This document shows positions 50,912 to 60,188 of a stretch of 64,000 nt of DNA, in pieces; positions within the stretch are counted from its first letter, which is position 1, and each line of letters starts with the position of its first letter. The position numbers were made by a program, and so were the translations under genes. Origin of the DNA: Janthinobacterium sp. (GTDB lineage: Bacteria; Pseudomonadota; Gammaproteobacteria; Burkholderiales; Burkholderiaceae_D); the NCBI GenBank assembly GCA_003133225.1, contig PKWL01000137.1, positions 19,730-83,729 on the forward strand, given 5' to 3'. Under the pieces are notes generated by a model. The model saw nothing but the letters and a program-made list of their open reading frames with translations, searched no databases and was not told the DNA's origin.

Positions 50912-52867
50912 TTATCCCGGCAGGTTGTCGATCGCGACCGCAGCAGCTGCGTCGGGCCCGCTAAGGCCAAAAACGCGCCGGTAAAAATACAACTCCGCTT
51001 CCAGTGTACGCGCGATATTTTGCGCCTTGCGAAAGCCGTGCCCCTCGCCCTCGATTGCCAGGTATGCGACCGGCACGCCGCGGGCCTTGAGCGCATCGAC
51101 CATCAGGCTCGATTGCTGGGGCGGCACCACCTTGTCGTCGAGGCCCTGGAAAAAAATCATGGGACGCGTCAGGCGCTCCGTATGATGGATCGGCGAGCGC
51201 GCCTGATACAGCGCTTGCGCTTGCGCCGCGGGCGCGATCAGGTATTCGTTGTAGTGCGACTCAAATTTGTGCGAGTCCTGATCCAGGCCTTTCAGATCGG
51301 ACACGCCGTAATAACTGGCACCGGCCTTGAACACGTCATGGAAGGTGAGAGCGCAAAGGGTGGTCAAACCGCCGGCGCTGCCGCCGCGGATAATCAAGCG
51401 CTCGCCGTCGGCGAACCCATGGTCGACCAAGTACAGGGCGCCCGCGATGCAATCATCGACATCAACGACACCCCACTGGCCTTTGAGCGCGTTACGGTAT
51501 TCCCGCCCAAAACCGCTGCTGCCACCGTAATTGACGTCGAGTACGCCGAAACCGCGGCTGGTCCAGAACTGGGTGGCCAGTTTCAGCGTGTTGCTCGCCA
51601 TGCTAGTCGGACCGCCATGGCTGACGACGATCACGGGCGGCTTGCTGCCCGGCGCGGCAGCGTAATCGGCGTTCTGCGGCGGATAGAAAAATGCGTGCAC
51701 GATGCGCCCGCCGCTGCTCGGGTAATGGATGCTTTGCGCGAGCGACAGATAGGCGTGCGCCGGCAGCTCACCTAGCGAGCGGGCCAGAACGTCGAGTTCG
51801 CCGTTGGACAGGTCGATGCGCGCCAGTTCCAGCGCAATGGCAGGGCCGCCGCCCAGCAGGGCGACGAAGCCGGGGCCGACGCGCAGCTCGCGAATTTCCT
51901 GGTACGGATTGGCAATTTCTTCCAGTACGGCGCCTGACGTTAACCGGGCCAGTTTGCTGACCCCGTTTTCGATATAAGTGCAGACGATTTCATCGGGCGC
52001 GCAAAAGCCGTACATGGCGCCGCCAAAAGTCCAAGGCGGTGTGGAAAACTCGGCCTCCATCGGGCATAGCGCTTCGGTATTGGCGCCGCACAGGCGGTAC
52101 AGGTTCCACCAGCCGCTGTGGTCCGACACAAAATGGAGCGACCCGGCGGGCGACCATTGCGGCTGGCACACGGACACGTCGGCGCCGCCGGCAACGAGGC
52201 GCGGACTCGATAGTGAACCATCGGGCAACACGTCGGCCAGCCACAACTGCGTGCCCTGCCACGGCATGCTGGGGTGATCCCAGCTCAGCCAAGCGAGCGC
52301 CCGGCCGTCCGGTGACAGGCGCGGCGCGGCGTAAAAATCGTGGCCTTGGGCCAGCACCGTTTCCGTGCCGTCTTGCGCGATGGCGCAAATCGTGTTGTCG
52401 GGATCGATTCGCCCTGGGCTGTGTCTGGCGCCGTGCATCTCGCGCACGCCGATCAGGCGCTGGCGCTGGTGGTCGACGATGAAATCCGCGTGGCGCTGCA
52501 TGCCGGGCGCCGTCAGCGGCGCCGCGTCCGCCGCACCGGCCTTCATATAGATTCGCTGGTCCGCAAAATTTGAAAAATACACGGTATCGCCGGCCACGGC
52601 ATAGGCGCCGCCGCCATATTCGTGGACGCGGGTACTAACGTTGAACGGGGCTGGTGTCAATTCGCTGACGCTGCCTGCAAGCCGGCGCAGCAAGGTGTTG
52701 CGGCCCCCTTCGCCGGAGCGCCCGGCCAGCCAGAATATCTCCTGGCCGTCGGCGCCGCCCAGTGCCAGTTGCGTCAGCGGCGCGGCGCCGGCGGCGACCA
52801 GGGCAGCGCTGATTGGCGACGGCCACAGGCCGAAGGCGGCCGTCTTGGTGGGTGCGATGGATGTCAT
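50912..52867 (-). CDS. S9-family prolyl oligopeptidase-like serine peptidase
   Basis: A 651-residue peptidase with an N-terminal beta-propeller of WD40-like/TolB-like repeats (about residues 30-370) and a C-terminal alpha/beta-hydrolase domain. The triad can be read as Ser in IRGGSAGGLTT, Asp in FFQGLDDKVVPP and His in EGEGHGF. No signal peptide is seen, so it is likely cytoplasmic. Members act as acylaminoacyl peptidases or dipeptidyl peptidases; the exact specificity is unknown. It is divergent from hemE across 196 bp. Confidence 0.9.
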   Translation of the reverse strand: MTSIAPTKTAAFGLWPSPISAALVAAGAAPLTQLALGGADGQEIFWLAGRSGEGGRNTLLRRLAGSVSELTPAPFNVSTRVHEYGGGAYAVAGDTVYFSNFADQRIYMKAGAADAAPLTAPGMQRHADFIVDHQRQRLIGVREMHGARHSPGRIDPDNTICAIAQDGTETVLAQGHDFYAAPRLSPDGRALAWLSWDHPSMPWQGTQLWLADVLPDGSLSSPRLVAGGADVSVCQPQWSPAGSLHFVSDHSGWWNLYRLCGANTEALCPMEAEFSTPPWTFGGAMYGFCAPDEIVCTYIENGVSKLARLTSGAVLEEIANPYQEIRELRVGPGFVALLGGGPAIALELARIDLSNGELDVLARSLGELPAHAYLSLAQSIHYPSSGGRIVHAFFYPPQNADYAAAPGSKPPVIVVSHGGPTSMASNTLKLATQFWTSRGFGVLDVNYGGSSGFGREYRNALKGQWGVVDVDDCIAGALYLVDHGFADGERLIIRGGSAGGLTTLCALTFHDVFKAGASYYGVSDLKGLDQDSHKFESHYNEYLIAPAAQAQALYQARSPIHHTERLTRPMIFFQGLDDKVVPPQQSSLMVDALKARGVPVAYLAIEGEGHGFRKAQNIARTLEAELYFYRRVFGLSGPDAAAAVAIDNLPG

Positions 52868-53063
52868 GCTGGCTCCGGAAAATTAGCGGACCGCTGGCGG
52901 CGGCGGGTGCTATCGTAGCATGGCGACGGCGCCCGCCGAGGCTCCGCTAGCGTTAGGTCATGGCCTGGGTCCACGGTTTGGCAATCGGCGGGTGCATGAA
53001 TGAATGGATAAGTGTCCATTGAGTGCGATAATAGCGCCTTCTCCATGCTATTGATTGCCTTTC

Positions 53064-54149
53064 ATGCCACAATTCTCCCCGCTCCAGAATGACACCTTCT
53101 TACGCGCGCTGGCGCGCCAGCCGACCGACTACACCCCGGTGTGGCTGATGCGGCAAGCCGGGCGTTACCTGCCCGAATACCGCGCCACGCGCGAACGCGC
53201 CGGTTCCTTCCTGGGCCTGGCCAAAAATCCGGATTATGCGACTGAAGTGACCTTGCAACCGGTCGACCGTTTCCCGATCGACGCGGCGATTCTGTTCTCG
53301 GATATTCTGACGGTGCCTGACGCAATGGGACTGGGCTTGTATTTCGTTGATGGCGAAGGGCCGAAATTCGAGCGTCCTCTACGCACCGAACAAGATGTGA
53401 TGGCGCTGCGTGCGCCCGACCTGGGCTCGCTCGATTACGTGTTTAAGGCAGTCACACAAATTCGTACCGAACTGAACGGGCGGGTGCCGCTCATCGGTTT
53501 TTCTGGCAGCCCGTGGACACTGGCGTGCTATATGGTGGAGGGCGGCGGCTCGAAGGAATACCATACGATCAAGAAAATGCTGTATAACCGCCCTGACCTG
53601 ATGCACCACATCCTGGCAACGAACGCCACGGCCGTGGCGCAATACTTGAACGCGCAAATTGACGCTGGCGCACAAGCTGTGATGATTTTCGACTCGTGGG
53701 GGGGCGCACTGGCCGATGGTGCGTATCAACAATTTTCATTGCATTATATGCAGCAAGTTATGGCCCAGCTGAAACGGAACAAGGATGGCGTGCCGGTGCC
53801 GGCAATCGTGTTTACCAAGGGCGGCGGCCAGTGGATCGAAGAAATCGCCGATATCGGCGCCGACGCAGTCGGACTCGACTGGACGGTGAACATGGCGCGC
53901 GCGCGCGCCCTGGTTGGGCACAAGGTGGCCTTGCAGGGCAACTTGGACCCGGCGATCTTGTTTGCAAGCCCTGACCAGATCCGCTCTGAAGTGGCCAAGG
54001 TCCTAAGTTCATTCGGCGCGCCCGGCCCAGGCAGTGGGCACGTGTTTAACCTCGGCCACGGGATTTCCCAATTCACGCAGCCGGAAGCGGTCGCCGTCAT
54101 GGTGGATGCGATTCATACGCAAAGCCGTGCTCTGCGCAGCGCGGCCTGA
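53064..54149 (+). CDS. hemE: Uroporphyrinogen decarboxylase
   Basis: Converts uroporphyrinogen III to coproporphyrinogen III in haem synthesis. The 361-residue product has the signature [14 protein letters not shown] near residue 29, [19 protein letters not shown], and [19 protein letters not shown]. The ATG at 53064 is preferred over an in-frame TTG at 53055. It ends with a strong intrinsic terminator, then the DnaA-box region, then priA on the same strand. Confidence 0.97.
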   Translation: MPQFSPLQNDTFLRALARQPTDYTPVWLMRQAGRYLPEYRATRERAGSFLGLAKNPDYATEVTLQPVDRFPIDAAILFSDILTVPDAMGLGLYFVDGEGPKFERPLRTEQDVMALRAPDLGSLDYVFKAVTQIRTELNGRVPLIGFSGSPWTLACYMVEGGGSKEYHTIKKMLYNRPDLMHHILATNATAVAQYLNAQIDAGAQAVMIFDSWGGALADGAYQQFSLHYMQQVMAQLKRNKDGVPVPAIVFTKGGGQWIEEIADIGADAVGLDWTVNMARARALVGHKVALQGNLDPAILFASPDQIRSEVAKVLSSFGAPGPGSGHVFNLGHGISQFTQPEAVAVMVDAIHTQSRALRSAA

Positions 54150-54168
54150 TGCAGCGATAGGCACAAAG

Positions 54169-54201
54169 GGGCACGTTTGGCAACTGAAACGTGCCCTTTT
54201 T
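54169..54201 (+). terminator. Intrinsic terminator of hemE
   Basis: A perfect 10-bp stem (GGGCACGTTT at 54169-54178 and AAACGTGCCC at 54187-54196) with an 8-nt loop is followed directly by TTTTT. It lies 20 bp after the hemE stop and is the clearest Rho-independent terminator in the window; it isolates the downstream AT-rich region from hemE transcription. Confidence 0.9.
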
Positions 54202-54392
54202 CAATGCCATGCAAGCAAGATAAGACGGACTTATGCACAATTTTTTTTGAGACGGCAATAAAAGGCCTTTAAATTTTGCCGCTTGGACAATTGTTTCAAG
54301 TCATTGATTCATAAAGAATTTTTATTGTCTATCATGTGCCGTAAGCTAATTGCAAGCAATGTTGTTACTCCGATTGCGAAAGCGCGCGGCGT

Positions 54393-54414
54393 TTTGTCCA
54401 CAAAGTTATCAACA
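54393..54414. repeat. 22-bp direct repeat, copy 1 (paired DnaA-like boxes)
   Basis: The 22 bases starting TTTGTCCACAAAGTTATC occur again at 54782-54803 with one mismatch (A versus C inside the second box). Each unit joins a TTGTCCACA and a TTATCNACA box at 12-bp spacing, so both may bind two DnaA molecules in the same geometry. Confidence 0.75.
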
Positions 54415-54781
54415 GGGTCTGTGGATAATAACTAAAAAGTACTGTGTTATCCGAGACTTATCGCAATTGTTAATGTTTAACATGATGTTTACGCTCCAAT
54501 TGAATAATCGCCGGCATGATTTTTCAAGTGGCGGAGGCGCGCCGCCATCCATTTTGAACCCTCGCCATGCTGCCCAGAGCGCCATTGGAGATGACCATTT
54601 TGGCGGAAAAGTTGCGCGCTTGAGCGCGCACTTATGCACAATGCTCAAGAAAAAAATGATCGCTTTTTCACTGGAGCCGTGTTTTACAAGAGATTGATTT
54701 CAAAGGATTTTATTTTAGACCTTGCGCCATAACATCCATGTCACAGATTTCCTTAAGATTACTCCTACGCCGTCATTTTGC

Positions 54782-54803
54782 TTTGTCCACAAAGTTATCC
54801 ACA
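54782..54803. repeat. 22-bp direct repeat, copy 2 (paired DnaA-like boxes)
   Basis: Second copy of the paired-box unit, 389 bp downstream of the first and 79 bp before the priA start. Its second box is a perfect TTATCCACA. Confidence 0.75.
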
Positions 54804-54881
54804 CTTTCCAAAGACGAGTTCAGCAGAGCCAAACCACGGTTTTCTTGATTTTCCACATACTCATGTCGATTGGTAAGCAAG

Positions 54882-56900
54882 ATGGCGCCGCGTTTTCTTA
54901 AAATTGCGCTCGATACCCCCCTTAACGTCTGCTTCGATTACCGCTGGGTTGGCGTCTCCGTGACGCCCATCGTCGGGCAGCTGGCGCTGGTGCCGTTCGG
55001 CCGGCGCGAGGTAGTTGGACTGATTGTTGGCATCTCGGACGCGAGCGAGGTACTGCCGGACAAACTCAAGGATGCGCTCGCCATACGCAGTCAGTTATCG
55101 CCCCTGTCAAGCCAGTGGCTGGAGCTGGCCGTCTTTGCCGCCGACTATTATCAGCGTCCACTGGGCGAGGTCGCACTGCCGGGATTGCCGAAAAATCTGC
55201 GGCTGCCGACCACCGTCGCGCTTGACCGCGCCATCAAAAAGCTGGACCAGGACGGTCGCGCACACGACGGGACTCCGCTCAACACGCCCTTACTTAATGG
55301 CGCGCAACAGCACGCGGCCGACGCGATCGGCAGTGCCCTCGGTTTCGCGCCGACCCTGCTTTATGGCGTCACGGGCAGCGGCAAGACTGAAGTCTATCTG
55401 CAAGCCTGCGCCCAAGTCTTGGCACGCGAAACGGAAGCCCAGATCTTGATCCTGGTACCGGAAATCAACCTGACGCCTCAGTTGGAGGGCAACATCCGTG
55501 CGCGCTTTCCGGGTGTGATGTTGGCCACCTTGCACAGCAGTTTGTCGGAAGGCGAGCGCATGCTGCACTGGTTGGCGGCGCATCAGGGCAAGGCCCGCAT
55601 CATCCTCGGCACACGGCTGGCAATTCTGGCCTCGATGCCGCACCTGAAATTGATTGTGATCGACGAGGAGCACGACCCGTCCTACAAACAACAAGAGGGC
55701 TTGCGTTATTCAGCGCGCGATCTGGCCGTCTGGCGCGCTTGGCAGCTGGGCATCCCAATCGTGCTGGGTTCAGCTACGCCATCCCTGGAAAGCTGGCATC
55801 ACGCCCAATCGGGGCGTTACCGCTTGCTCGAGTTGCGCGAGCGGGCCGTCAAGGATGCCACCTTGCCACGGGTGTTGTTGCTCGATATGGAACACGACAA
55901 ACCGAAGGATGGTCTGACCTCAAGCCTGGTCGCTTCCCTTAGACTGCGCATGGAGCGCGGCGAGCAATCCCTGTTGTTTTTGAACCGGCGCGGCTATGCG
56001 CCCGTCATTTGCTGCGAAAGTTGCGGCTGGATCAGCAATTGCACGCGTTGCACCTCGTTCATGGTCTTGCATAAGCCGGAGCACCGCTTGCGCTGTCATC
56101 ATTGCAGCCTTGAACTGCGCATTCCGCGCTGCTGCCCCACCTGCGGTAATGTCGATTTGCAACCCTTGGGGCGCGGCACCCAGCGCGTCGAAGAGAGCTT
56201 GCAGCAACTTTTTCCTGAAGCGCGGATCTTGCGCATCGATGCTGACTCAACGCGCAAGAAAGGCAGCGCGCAGGCCGCGTTCGACAGCGTGCACCGGGGC
56301 GAGGTCGATATCCTGATTGGGACCCAGATGGTGGCCAAAGGGCATGACTTCAAGAATCTGACCTTGGTGGGAATACTGAACCCGGACACCGCGCTCTTTT
56401 CCCAGGATTACCGGGCCAGCGAACGCCTGTTTGCGCAGCTGATGCAAGTTGCCGGGCGGGCCGGGCGGGCCGCGCCAAAAGAAGGTGGCAGCGTTAGCGA
56501 AGTAGTGATCCAGACCCGTTACCGGACGCATCCCCTATATAGCGCCGTCATCAGTCACGATTACGATCATTTCGCCACGGCATTGTTAGAAGAGCGTGCG
56601 CAGGCAGCGCTGCCGCCTTATCTGTTTCAGGCGCTCTTGCGGGCCGAGGCGCCGGAGCTGGCCACGGCCATCGAGTTCTTGCAACTGGCCAAGGCGTGCA
56701 TCGACCCTGGCGGCATCTCGATCAACGATCCGATTCCGATGAGCATGATGCGGGTGCACAATGTCGAGCGCGCCCAATTATTGGCGGAGTCGACTTCGCG
56801 CCCGGCGCTGCAGGCATTCCTGAAGGATTGGCTGGGCATCTTGCGCGCCATGAAAAGCCGCGTCAAATGGTCGCTCGAGGTCGATCCCCTCGATATTTAG
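54882..56900 (+). CDS. priA: Primosomal replication restart helicase PriA
   Basis: A 672-residue 3'-to-5' helicase that reloads the replisome at stalled forks. The order is an N-terminal 3'-DNA-binding domain (IALDTPLNVCFDYRW), Walker A YGVTGSGKTEVY, DEEHDPSYKQQ, GSATPSLES, then an eight-cysteine zinc-binding segment (CCESCGWISNCTRC, then CHHC and CPTCG) inside the second helicase lobe with IGTQMVAKGHDF and QVAGRAGR. The ATG at 54882 begins the conserved N-terminus; an in-frame TTG at 54870 is possible. It follows the DnaA-box region directly. Confidence 0.96.
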   Translation: MAPRFLKIALDTPLNVCFDYRWVGVSVTPIVGQLALVPFGRREVVGLIVGISDASEVLPDKLKDALAIRSQLSPLSSQWLELAVFAADYYQRPLGEVALPGLPKNLRLPTTVALDRAIKKLDQDGRAHDGTPLNTPLLNGAQQHAADAIGSALGFAPTLLYGVTGSGKTEVYLQACAQVLARETEAQILILVPEINLTPQLEGNIRARFPGVMLATLHSSLSEGERMLHWLAAHQGKARIILGTRLAILASMPHLKLIVIDEEHDPSYKQQEGLRYSARDLAVWRAWQLGIPIVLGSATPSLESWHHAQSGRYRLLELRERAVKDATLPRVLLLDMEHDKPKDGLTSSLVASLRLRMERGEQSLLFLNRRGYAPVICCESCGWISNCTRCTSFMVLHKPEHRLRCHHCSLELRIPRCCPTCGNVDLQPLGRGTQRVEESLQQLFPEARILRIDADSTRKKGSAQAAFDSVHRGEVDILIGTQMVAKGHDFKNLTLVGILNPDTALFSQDYRASERLFAQLMQVAGRAGRAAPKEGGSVSEVVIQTRYRTHPLYSAVISHDYDHFATALLEERAQAALPPYLFQALLRAEAPELATAIEFLQLAKACIDPGGISINDPIPMSMMRVHNVERAQLLAESTSRPALQAFLKDWLGILRAMKSRVKWSLEVDPLDI

Positions 56901-56901
56901 G

Positions 56902-56929
56902 CTGGCCCGAGGAAGACGTCTTGGGCCAG
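56902..56929 (+). terminator. Hairpin after priA
   Basis: CTGGCCC and GGGCCAG flank a palindromic AAGACGTCTT, giving a stem with a 4-nt bulge one base after the priA stop codon. There is no T-run. It lies between convergent priA and argP and may terminate or protect the priA transcript. Confidence 0.45.
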
Positions 56930-57063
56930 ACGCCCCAGTTCGGCGTCTTTGGTTTGGCATGTCAAGCGCGACCGGCGTCGCCGTTCGAACGCTCGGCGCA
57001 AGCCTTGCATTAGACTGAGATCGTGGTACTTGAAGTGGGTCCACTTCTCTGCGTCTTGACCCT

Positions 57064-57957
57064 TCACTGGAGCAAGACACGGCGGGCGCTGCCGACAATC
57101 TGTTCCGATAGCAATTTGGTAAATGGCGTGTCAAGCGTCCAAGCGTGCCATTGCAGGGGCAGATCCAGGCAGCGCCCGGGCGTCAGGTCAAGCAGACGCT
57201 GCGAGGCCAAGGCACCTTGCACTTGCAGCAGTGGCATCAGGCCATATGCCATGCCGCCCTCAATGGCCTCGTTTAGCGCCGTCGAGGCGGGGATGGTGTG
57301 GTGCGGAAAATGCGCCACTAGGGCGAACTGCTGGTGCAAGAAGCGCTCGAGCAAACGGCGATCGCTCACCGCGGCCGGCGCAAGTTGAACTGCCTCGGCG
57401 GAAAAACCATCGCCAAACCAATGCCCGGCAAACATCGGCGTCGCCACGCAGACATAGCGCATCAGACCGAGCGCCGTGACCGTGGTGCCTGCTACTTCGT
57501 CGGCGAGCGCGTCCGTGCCGGCGGCGATGCAGCCAAACACGCTGCCTTCGCGCACCAGTTGCATGGCCTGCTCGCTATCGGCCGTGCGTATGTCGAGTTG
57601 GCAGCGGGGCGGCGTCAGCAGCGGCAGCATGGTGGCGGGGAACCAGGTGGCCAAGCTGTCGGCATCCATCGCGATGGCCATCTCAGGCATGCTGACATGG
57701 TTGCCGAGGTCAATGTCGAGCGCCGACTCCATCAACTTGACATGCCGGTAGTGGACGATCAGGCGTTGGCCGAGGCCGGTCGGCGACGCCGGCTGGCCGC
57801 GCACGATCAGCAAGCGCCCGCTGCTATCTTCCAAGACCTTGACGCGTTGCGAGACGGCGGACTGGGTGATCCCCAATGCCAGTGCCGCCTTCTCGAAACT
57901 GCCATGGCGGACGACGGCGTCGAGCACCGCTAGGGCGCGATAGTCCAAATTTTCCAT
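57064..57957 (-). CDS. argP: LysR-family regulator ArgP (IciA family)
   Basis: A 297-residue LysR-type regulator of the ArgP/IciA family: MENLDYRALAVLDAVVRHGSFEKAALALGITQSAVSQRVKVLE at the N-terminus is close to the ArgP pattern, with a periplasmic-binding-like effector domain behind it. ArgP activates the arginine/lysine exporter gene in E. coli and was first described as IciA, which binds oriC 13-mers and blocks initiation in vitro. The exporter gene (argO/lysE) that normally lies divergent is not present; a 676-bp gene-free gap is upstream instead. Confidence 0.88.
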   Translation of the reverse strand: MENLDYRALAVLDAVVRHGSFEKAALALGITQSAVSQRVKVLEDSSGRLLIVRGQPASPTGLGQRLIVHYRHVKLMESALDIDLGNHVSMPEMAIAMDADSLATWFPATMLPLLTPPRCQLDIRTADSEQAMQLVREGSVFGCIAAGTDALADEVAGTTVTALGLMRYVCVATPMFAGHWFGDGFSAEAVQLAPAAVSDRRLLERFLHQQFALVAHFPHHTIPASTALNEAIEGGMAYGLMPLLQVQGALASQRLLDLTPGRCLDLPLQWHAWTLDTPFTKLLSEQIVGSARRVLLQ

Positions 57958-57970
57958 AAGTAATACTTAT
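57956..57970. promoter_or_regulatory. LysR-type palindrome at the argP start
   Basis: ATAAG-TAATA-CTTAT is a perfect inverted repeat with the T-N11-A spacing of LysR-type boxes; its first bases overlap the argP start codon. It may be an autoregulatory ArgP site. Confidence 0.45.
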
Positions 57971-58633
57971 AAAATTTTCAAATAATAAGGAATACTAATA
58001 CGTTTTGGTACAAGTGAAGGAAATTTACGACTGTCTTGTGCAACTAATTTTTGATTAGTCGATACACAAAGCGGAGCCCTCAAGCATCTGCGTTGAAGGA
58101 ACATCGGAAAACCTGAAAAAATGAAAGGTAGGCTGACGATTGTCGGGAGCCCATACAGACCCCGCTGCCGTTTTTAGTCTACTGCTGTGCTAGTTGTCAC
58201 TGCTGCCAAGAATTGGGCGCCGGAGGCAAGCCCCAAAACGCTGGCCCATGCGCTTGCAAGGGAAGTCGACTTGGCGCCGGGTCGCCCTTGCCGCACGGCG
58301 CCCCAGCATGGCCATCCAGCCCAGCCCTACGGCTTGCAAAAACCTCTTATCTTTCGCTGCCAATCTTGAAGTCGGTGCTAGGCCCGTTGCCGAGGGCTGC
58401 GAATTGTCATTTCGCTTTGGTTTTCACGCCCGTCTCGGCCCGTCCGTCCTGTTCGTGCCGACGCCGGTACTCGGCATCGTGGGCGGCGATCACCGGACAC
58501 TGCTCGATCGGGAGTGCCACTGCCAACACGCCGATGCAGGCGTAAAATTAGCGTTGCCCGTTGACGTTGGATCGTCGCCTGTCGCCGGGCTGGGCGGATT
58601 GAAAACGCTGGAACGATTTCGGAGCCATATCTG
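57971..58633. other. Gene-free region upstream of argP and the flavoprotein gene
   Basis: About 660 bp. The first 130 bp are AT-rich and hold a second palindrome, ACTAAT-N6-ATTAGT (58042-58059), suited to a regulator site or short hairpin. The rest is GC-rich without a frame I recognise; an open frame at 58194-58634 has poor coding character. No remnant of a LysE/ArgO exporter was found in any frame. Confidence 0.5.
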
Positions 58634-60076
58634 ATGAACACGATTAGAGTTGATGTCGCCGTGATCGGTGCCGGGACTGCAGGTTTGTCGGCCTACCGGG
58701 CGGCGCGCATGCGCGGCAAGCGCGTGCTACTCATTGAGAACGGGCACTACGGAACGACGTGCGCGCGGGTCGGCTGCATGCCGAGCAAGTTGCTCATCGC
58801 CGCGTCTGACATGGCACATGGGATCGCTGCCGCGCCCGCGTTCGGTGTCTTTTCCGGCGTTGCCCGCATCGATGGCGCCGCCGTCATGGCGCGCGTACGC
58901 AGCGAGCGCGACCGCTTTGTTGCTTATGTTCTGGAGGGCATGGACAAAATTCCCGCACAGGACAAGATACAGGGCCACGCCCGCTTTGCCGGCCCGCACG
59001 AATTGCGGGTTGACCAGCACAGCACCATCCACGCCGAACGGATCGTGATTGCCACCGGTTCCACAGCGCTGATGCCGCAGGAATGGACGCAGGTGGGAGA
59101 GCGCGTCATCAGCAGCGACGACGTGTTCGATTGGGCCGATTTGCCGGCATCGGTGGCCGTGATCGGCAGCGGCGTGATTGGCCTCGAGTTAGGCCAAGCG
59201 CTGCACCGCCTAGGCGTACGCGTGAGCATTTTTGCCCGTAGTTCCCGTTTAGCCCAACTGAGCGACCCCGTGGTATTGCAAAGCGCGGACCGCATCCTTG
59301 CCTCGCAACTCGATATCCGCTTCCAAACCCAGGTCCTCGGCATTGTCCGAGGCGACGCCGAGCTCGTGCTCACCAGCCGCGAAGGCGCTAAGCGGGAGCG
59401 GGTCGAGCGCTTCAACTATGTGCTGGTCGCGGTTGGCCGCTGCCCGAACGTGCAGGACCTCGGGCTTGGGCTGGCGCAAATTGCCATCGATGGCTGTGGT
59501 GTGCCGCTTTACAATAAACAGACCATGCAGTGCGGTGACAGCGCGATTTTTATCGCGGGTGACGCCAACGACGAGCACCCGGTGCAGCCCGAAGCGGCTG
59601 ACCAAGGCCGGATCGCCGGCGACAATGCCGGCCGCTATCCGGACGTGGTGGCGGGCTTGCGCCGCACGCCACTGACGATCGCTTTCACCGATCCTCAGAT
59701 TGCCACACTGGGCGCTAGCTATAAGGATTTGTGTCGCACGCACGCCGCAAGATTTGGCATTGGTTCCCTATCTTTCGAGACCCAAGGGCGGAGCCGCGTG
59801 ATGCGCCAAAACCACGGCCTGTTGCGCGTGTACGGCGAGTTGGGCACGGACCTTTTTCTCGGTGCTGAAATGATCGGCCCGCGCGCCGAGCATCTTAGCC
59901 ATCTGCTGGCATGGGCTTGCCAGGCTCGGATGACGGTGACGGCGATGCTCGACATGCCGTATTACCACCCGGTACTAGAGGAGGGGGTACGCAGCGCGCT
60001 GCGCGACCTGGCAGCCAATCTGGAGCCGCAAGCGGTGGCGCCAGAACCATGCCCGGATTGCACGCCGGGAACATGA
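58634..60076 (+). CDS. Dihydrolipoamide dehydrogenase-like flavoprotein
   Basis: A 480-residue class I pyridine nucleotide-disulfide oxidoreductase: FAD site AVIGAGTAGLSAYRAA, redox disulfide in TTCARVGCMPSK (about residues 42-53), NAD(P) site VAVIGSGVIGLELGQAL, second FAD site FIAGDAND and, in the dimer domain, the His-Glu pair in YYHPVLEEG. It resembles stand-alone dihydrolipoyl dehydrogenases rather than those in 2-oxoacid dehydrogenase operons; no lipoyl partners are near. The tail ends CPDCTPGT, adding a CxxC pair close to the C-terminus. The electron acceptor is unknown. Confidence 0.85.
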   Translation: MNTIRVDVAVIGAGTAGLSAYRAARMRGKRVLLIENGHYGTTCARVGCMPSKLLIAASDMAHGIAAAPAFGVFSGVARIDGAAVMARVRSERDRFVAYVLEGMDKIPAQDKIQGHARFAGPHELRVDQHSTIHAERIVIATGSTALMPQEWTQVGERVISSDDVFDWADLPASVAVIGSGVIGLELGQALHRLGVRVSIFARSSRLAQLSDPVVLQSADRILASQLDIRFQTQVLGIVRGDAELVLTSREGAKRERVERFNYVLVAVGRCPNVQDLGLGLAQIAIDGCGVPLYNKQTMQCGDSAIFIAGDANDEHPVQPEAADQGRIAGDNAGRYPDVVAGLRRTPLTIAFTDPQIATLGASYKDLCRTHAARFGIGSLSFETQGRSRVMRQNHGLLRVYGELGTDLFLGAEMIGPRAEHLSHLLAWACQARMTVTAMLDMPYYHPVLEEGVRSALRDLAANLEPQAVAPEPCPDCTPGT

Positions 60077-60188
60077 GTGAGGTCCGCAAATTGTATTAGG
60101 AAATGATTTTTGGCCGCACATCGACGCCCGATTGCAGCCCACGCCGCCCTTTTCCTAAAGAGAGCCCAACAGGTGGCGGCTAAGCCCC

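Larger units (their letters stand above)
54202..54881. other. AT-rich, origin-like intergenic region with a DnaA-box cluster
   Basis: About 680 bp without a gene. Boxes matching TTATNCACA exactly are at 54231-54239, 54420-54428 (minus strand), 54632-54640 and 54795-54803. One-mismatch boxes are TTGTCCACA at 54394-54402 and 54783-54791, TTATCAACA at 54406-54414 and TTTTCCACA at 54849-54857. AT-rich stretches that could unwind lie at 54240-54360 and 54690-54715, and a GCGCGCT hairpin at 54614-54629 abuts one box. This is the composition of a bacterial replication origin; a DnaA-controlled priA promoter is the alternative. Confidence 0.6.

Noticed and set aside
54350..54697. 115-codon plus-strand frame in the DnaA-box region
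   Set aside because: It runs through several DnaA boxes and AT-rich DNA, lacks a ribosome site and has no family resemblance.
58194..58634. 146-codon plus-strand frame before the flavoprotein gene
   Set aside because: Composition is atypical and no domain is visible; it also fails as a remnant of the LysE/ArgO exporter I looked for.
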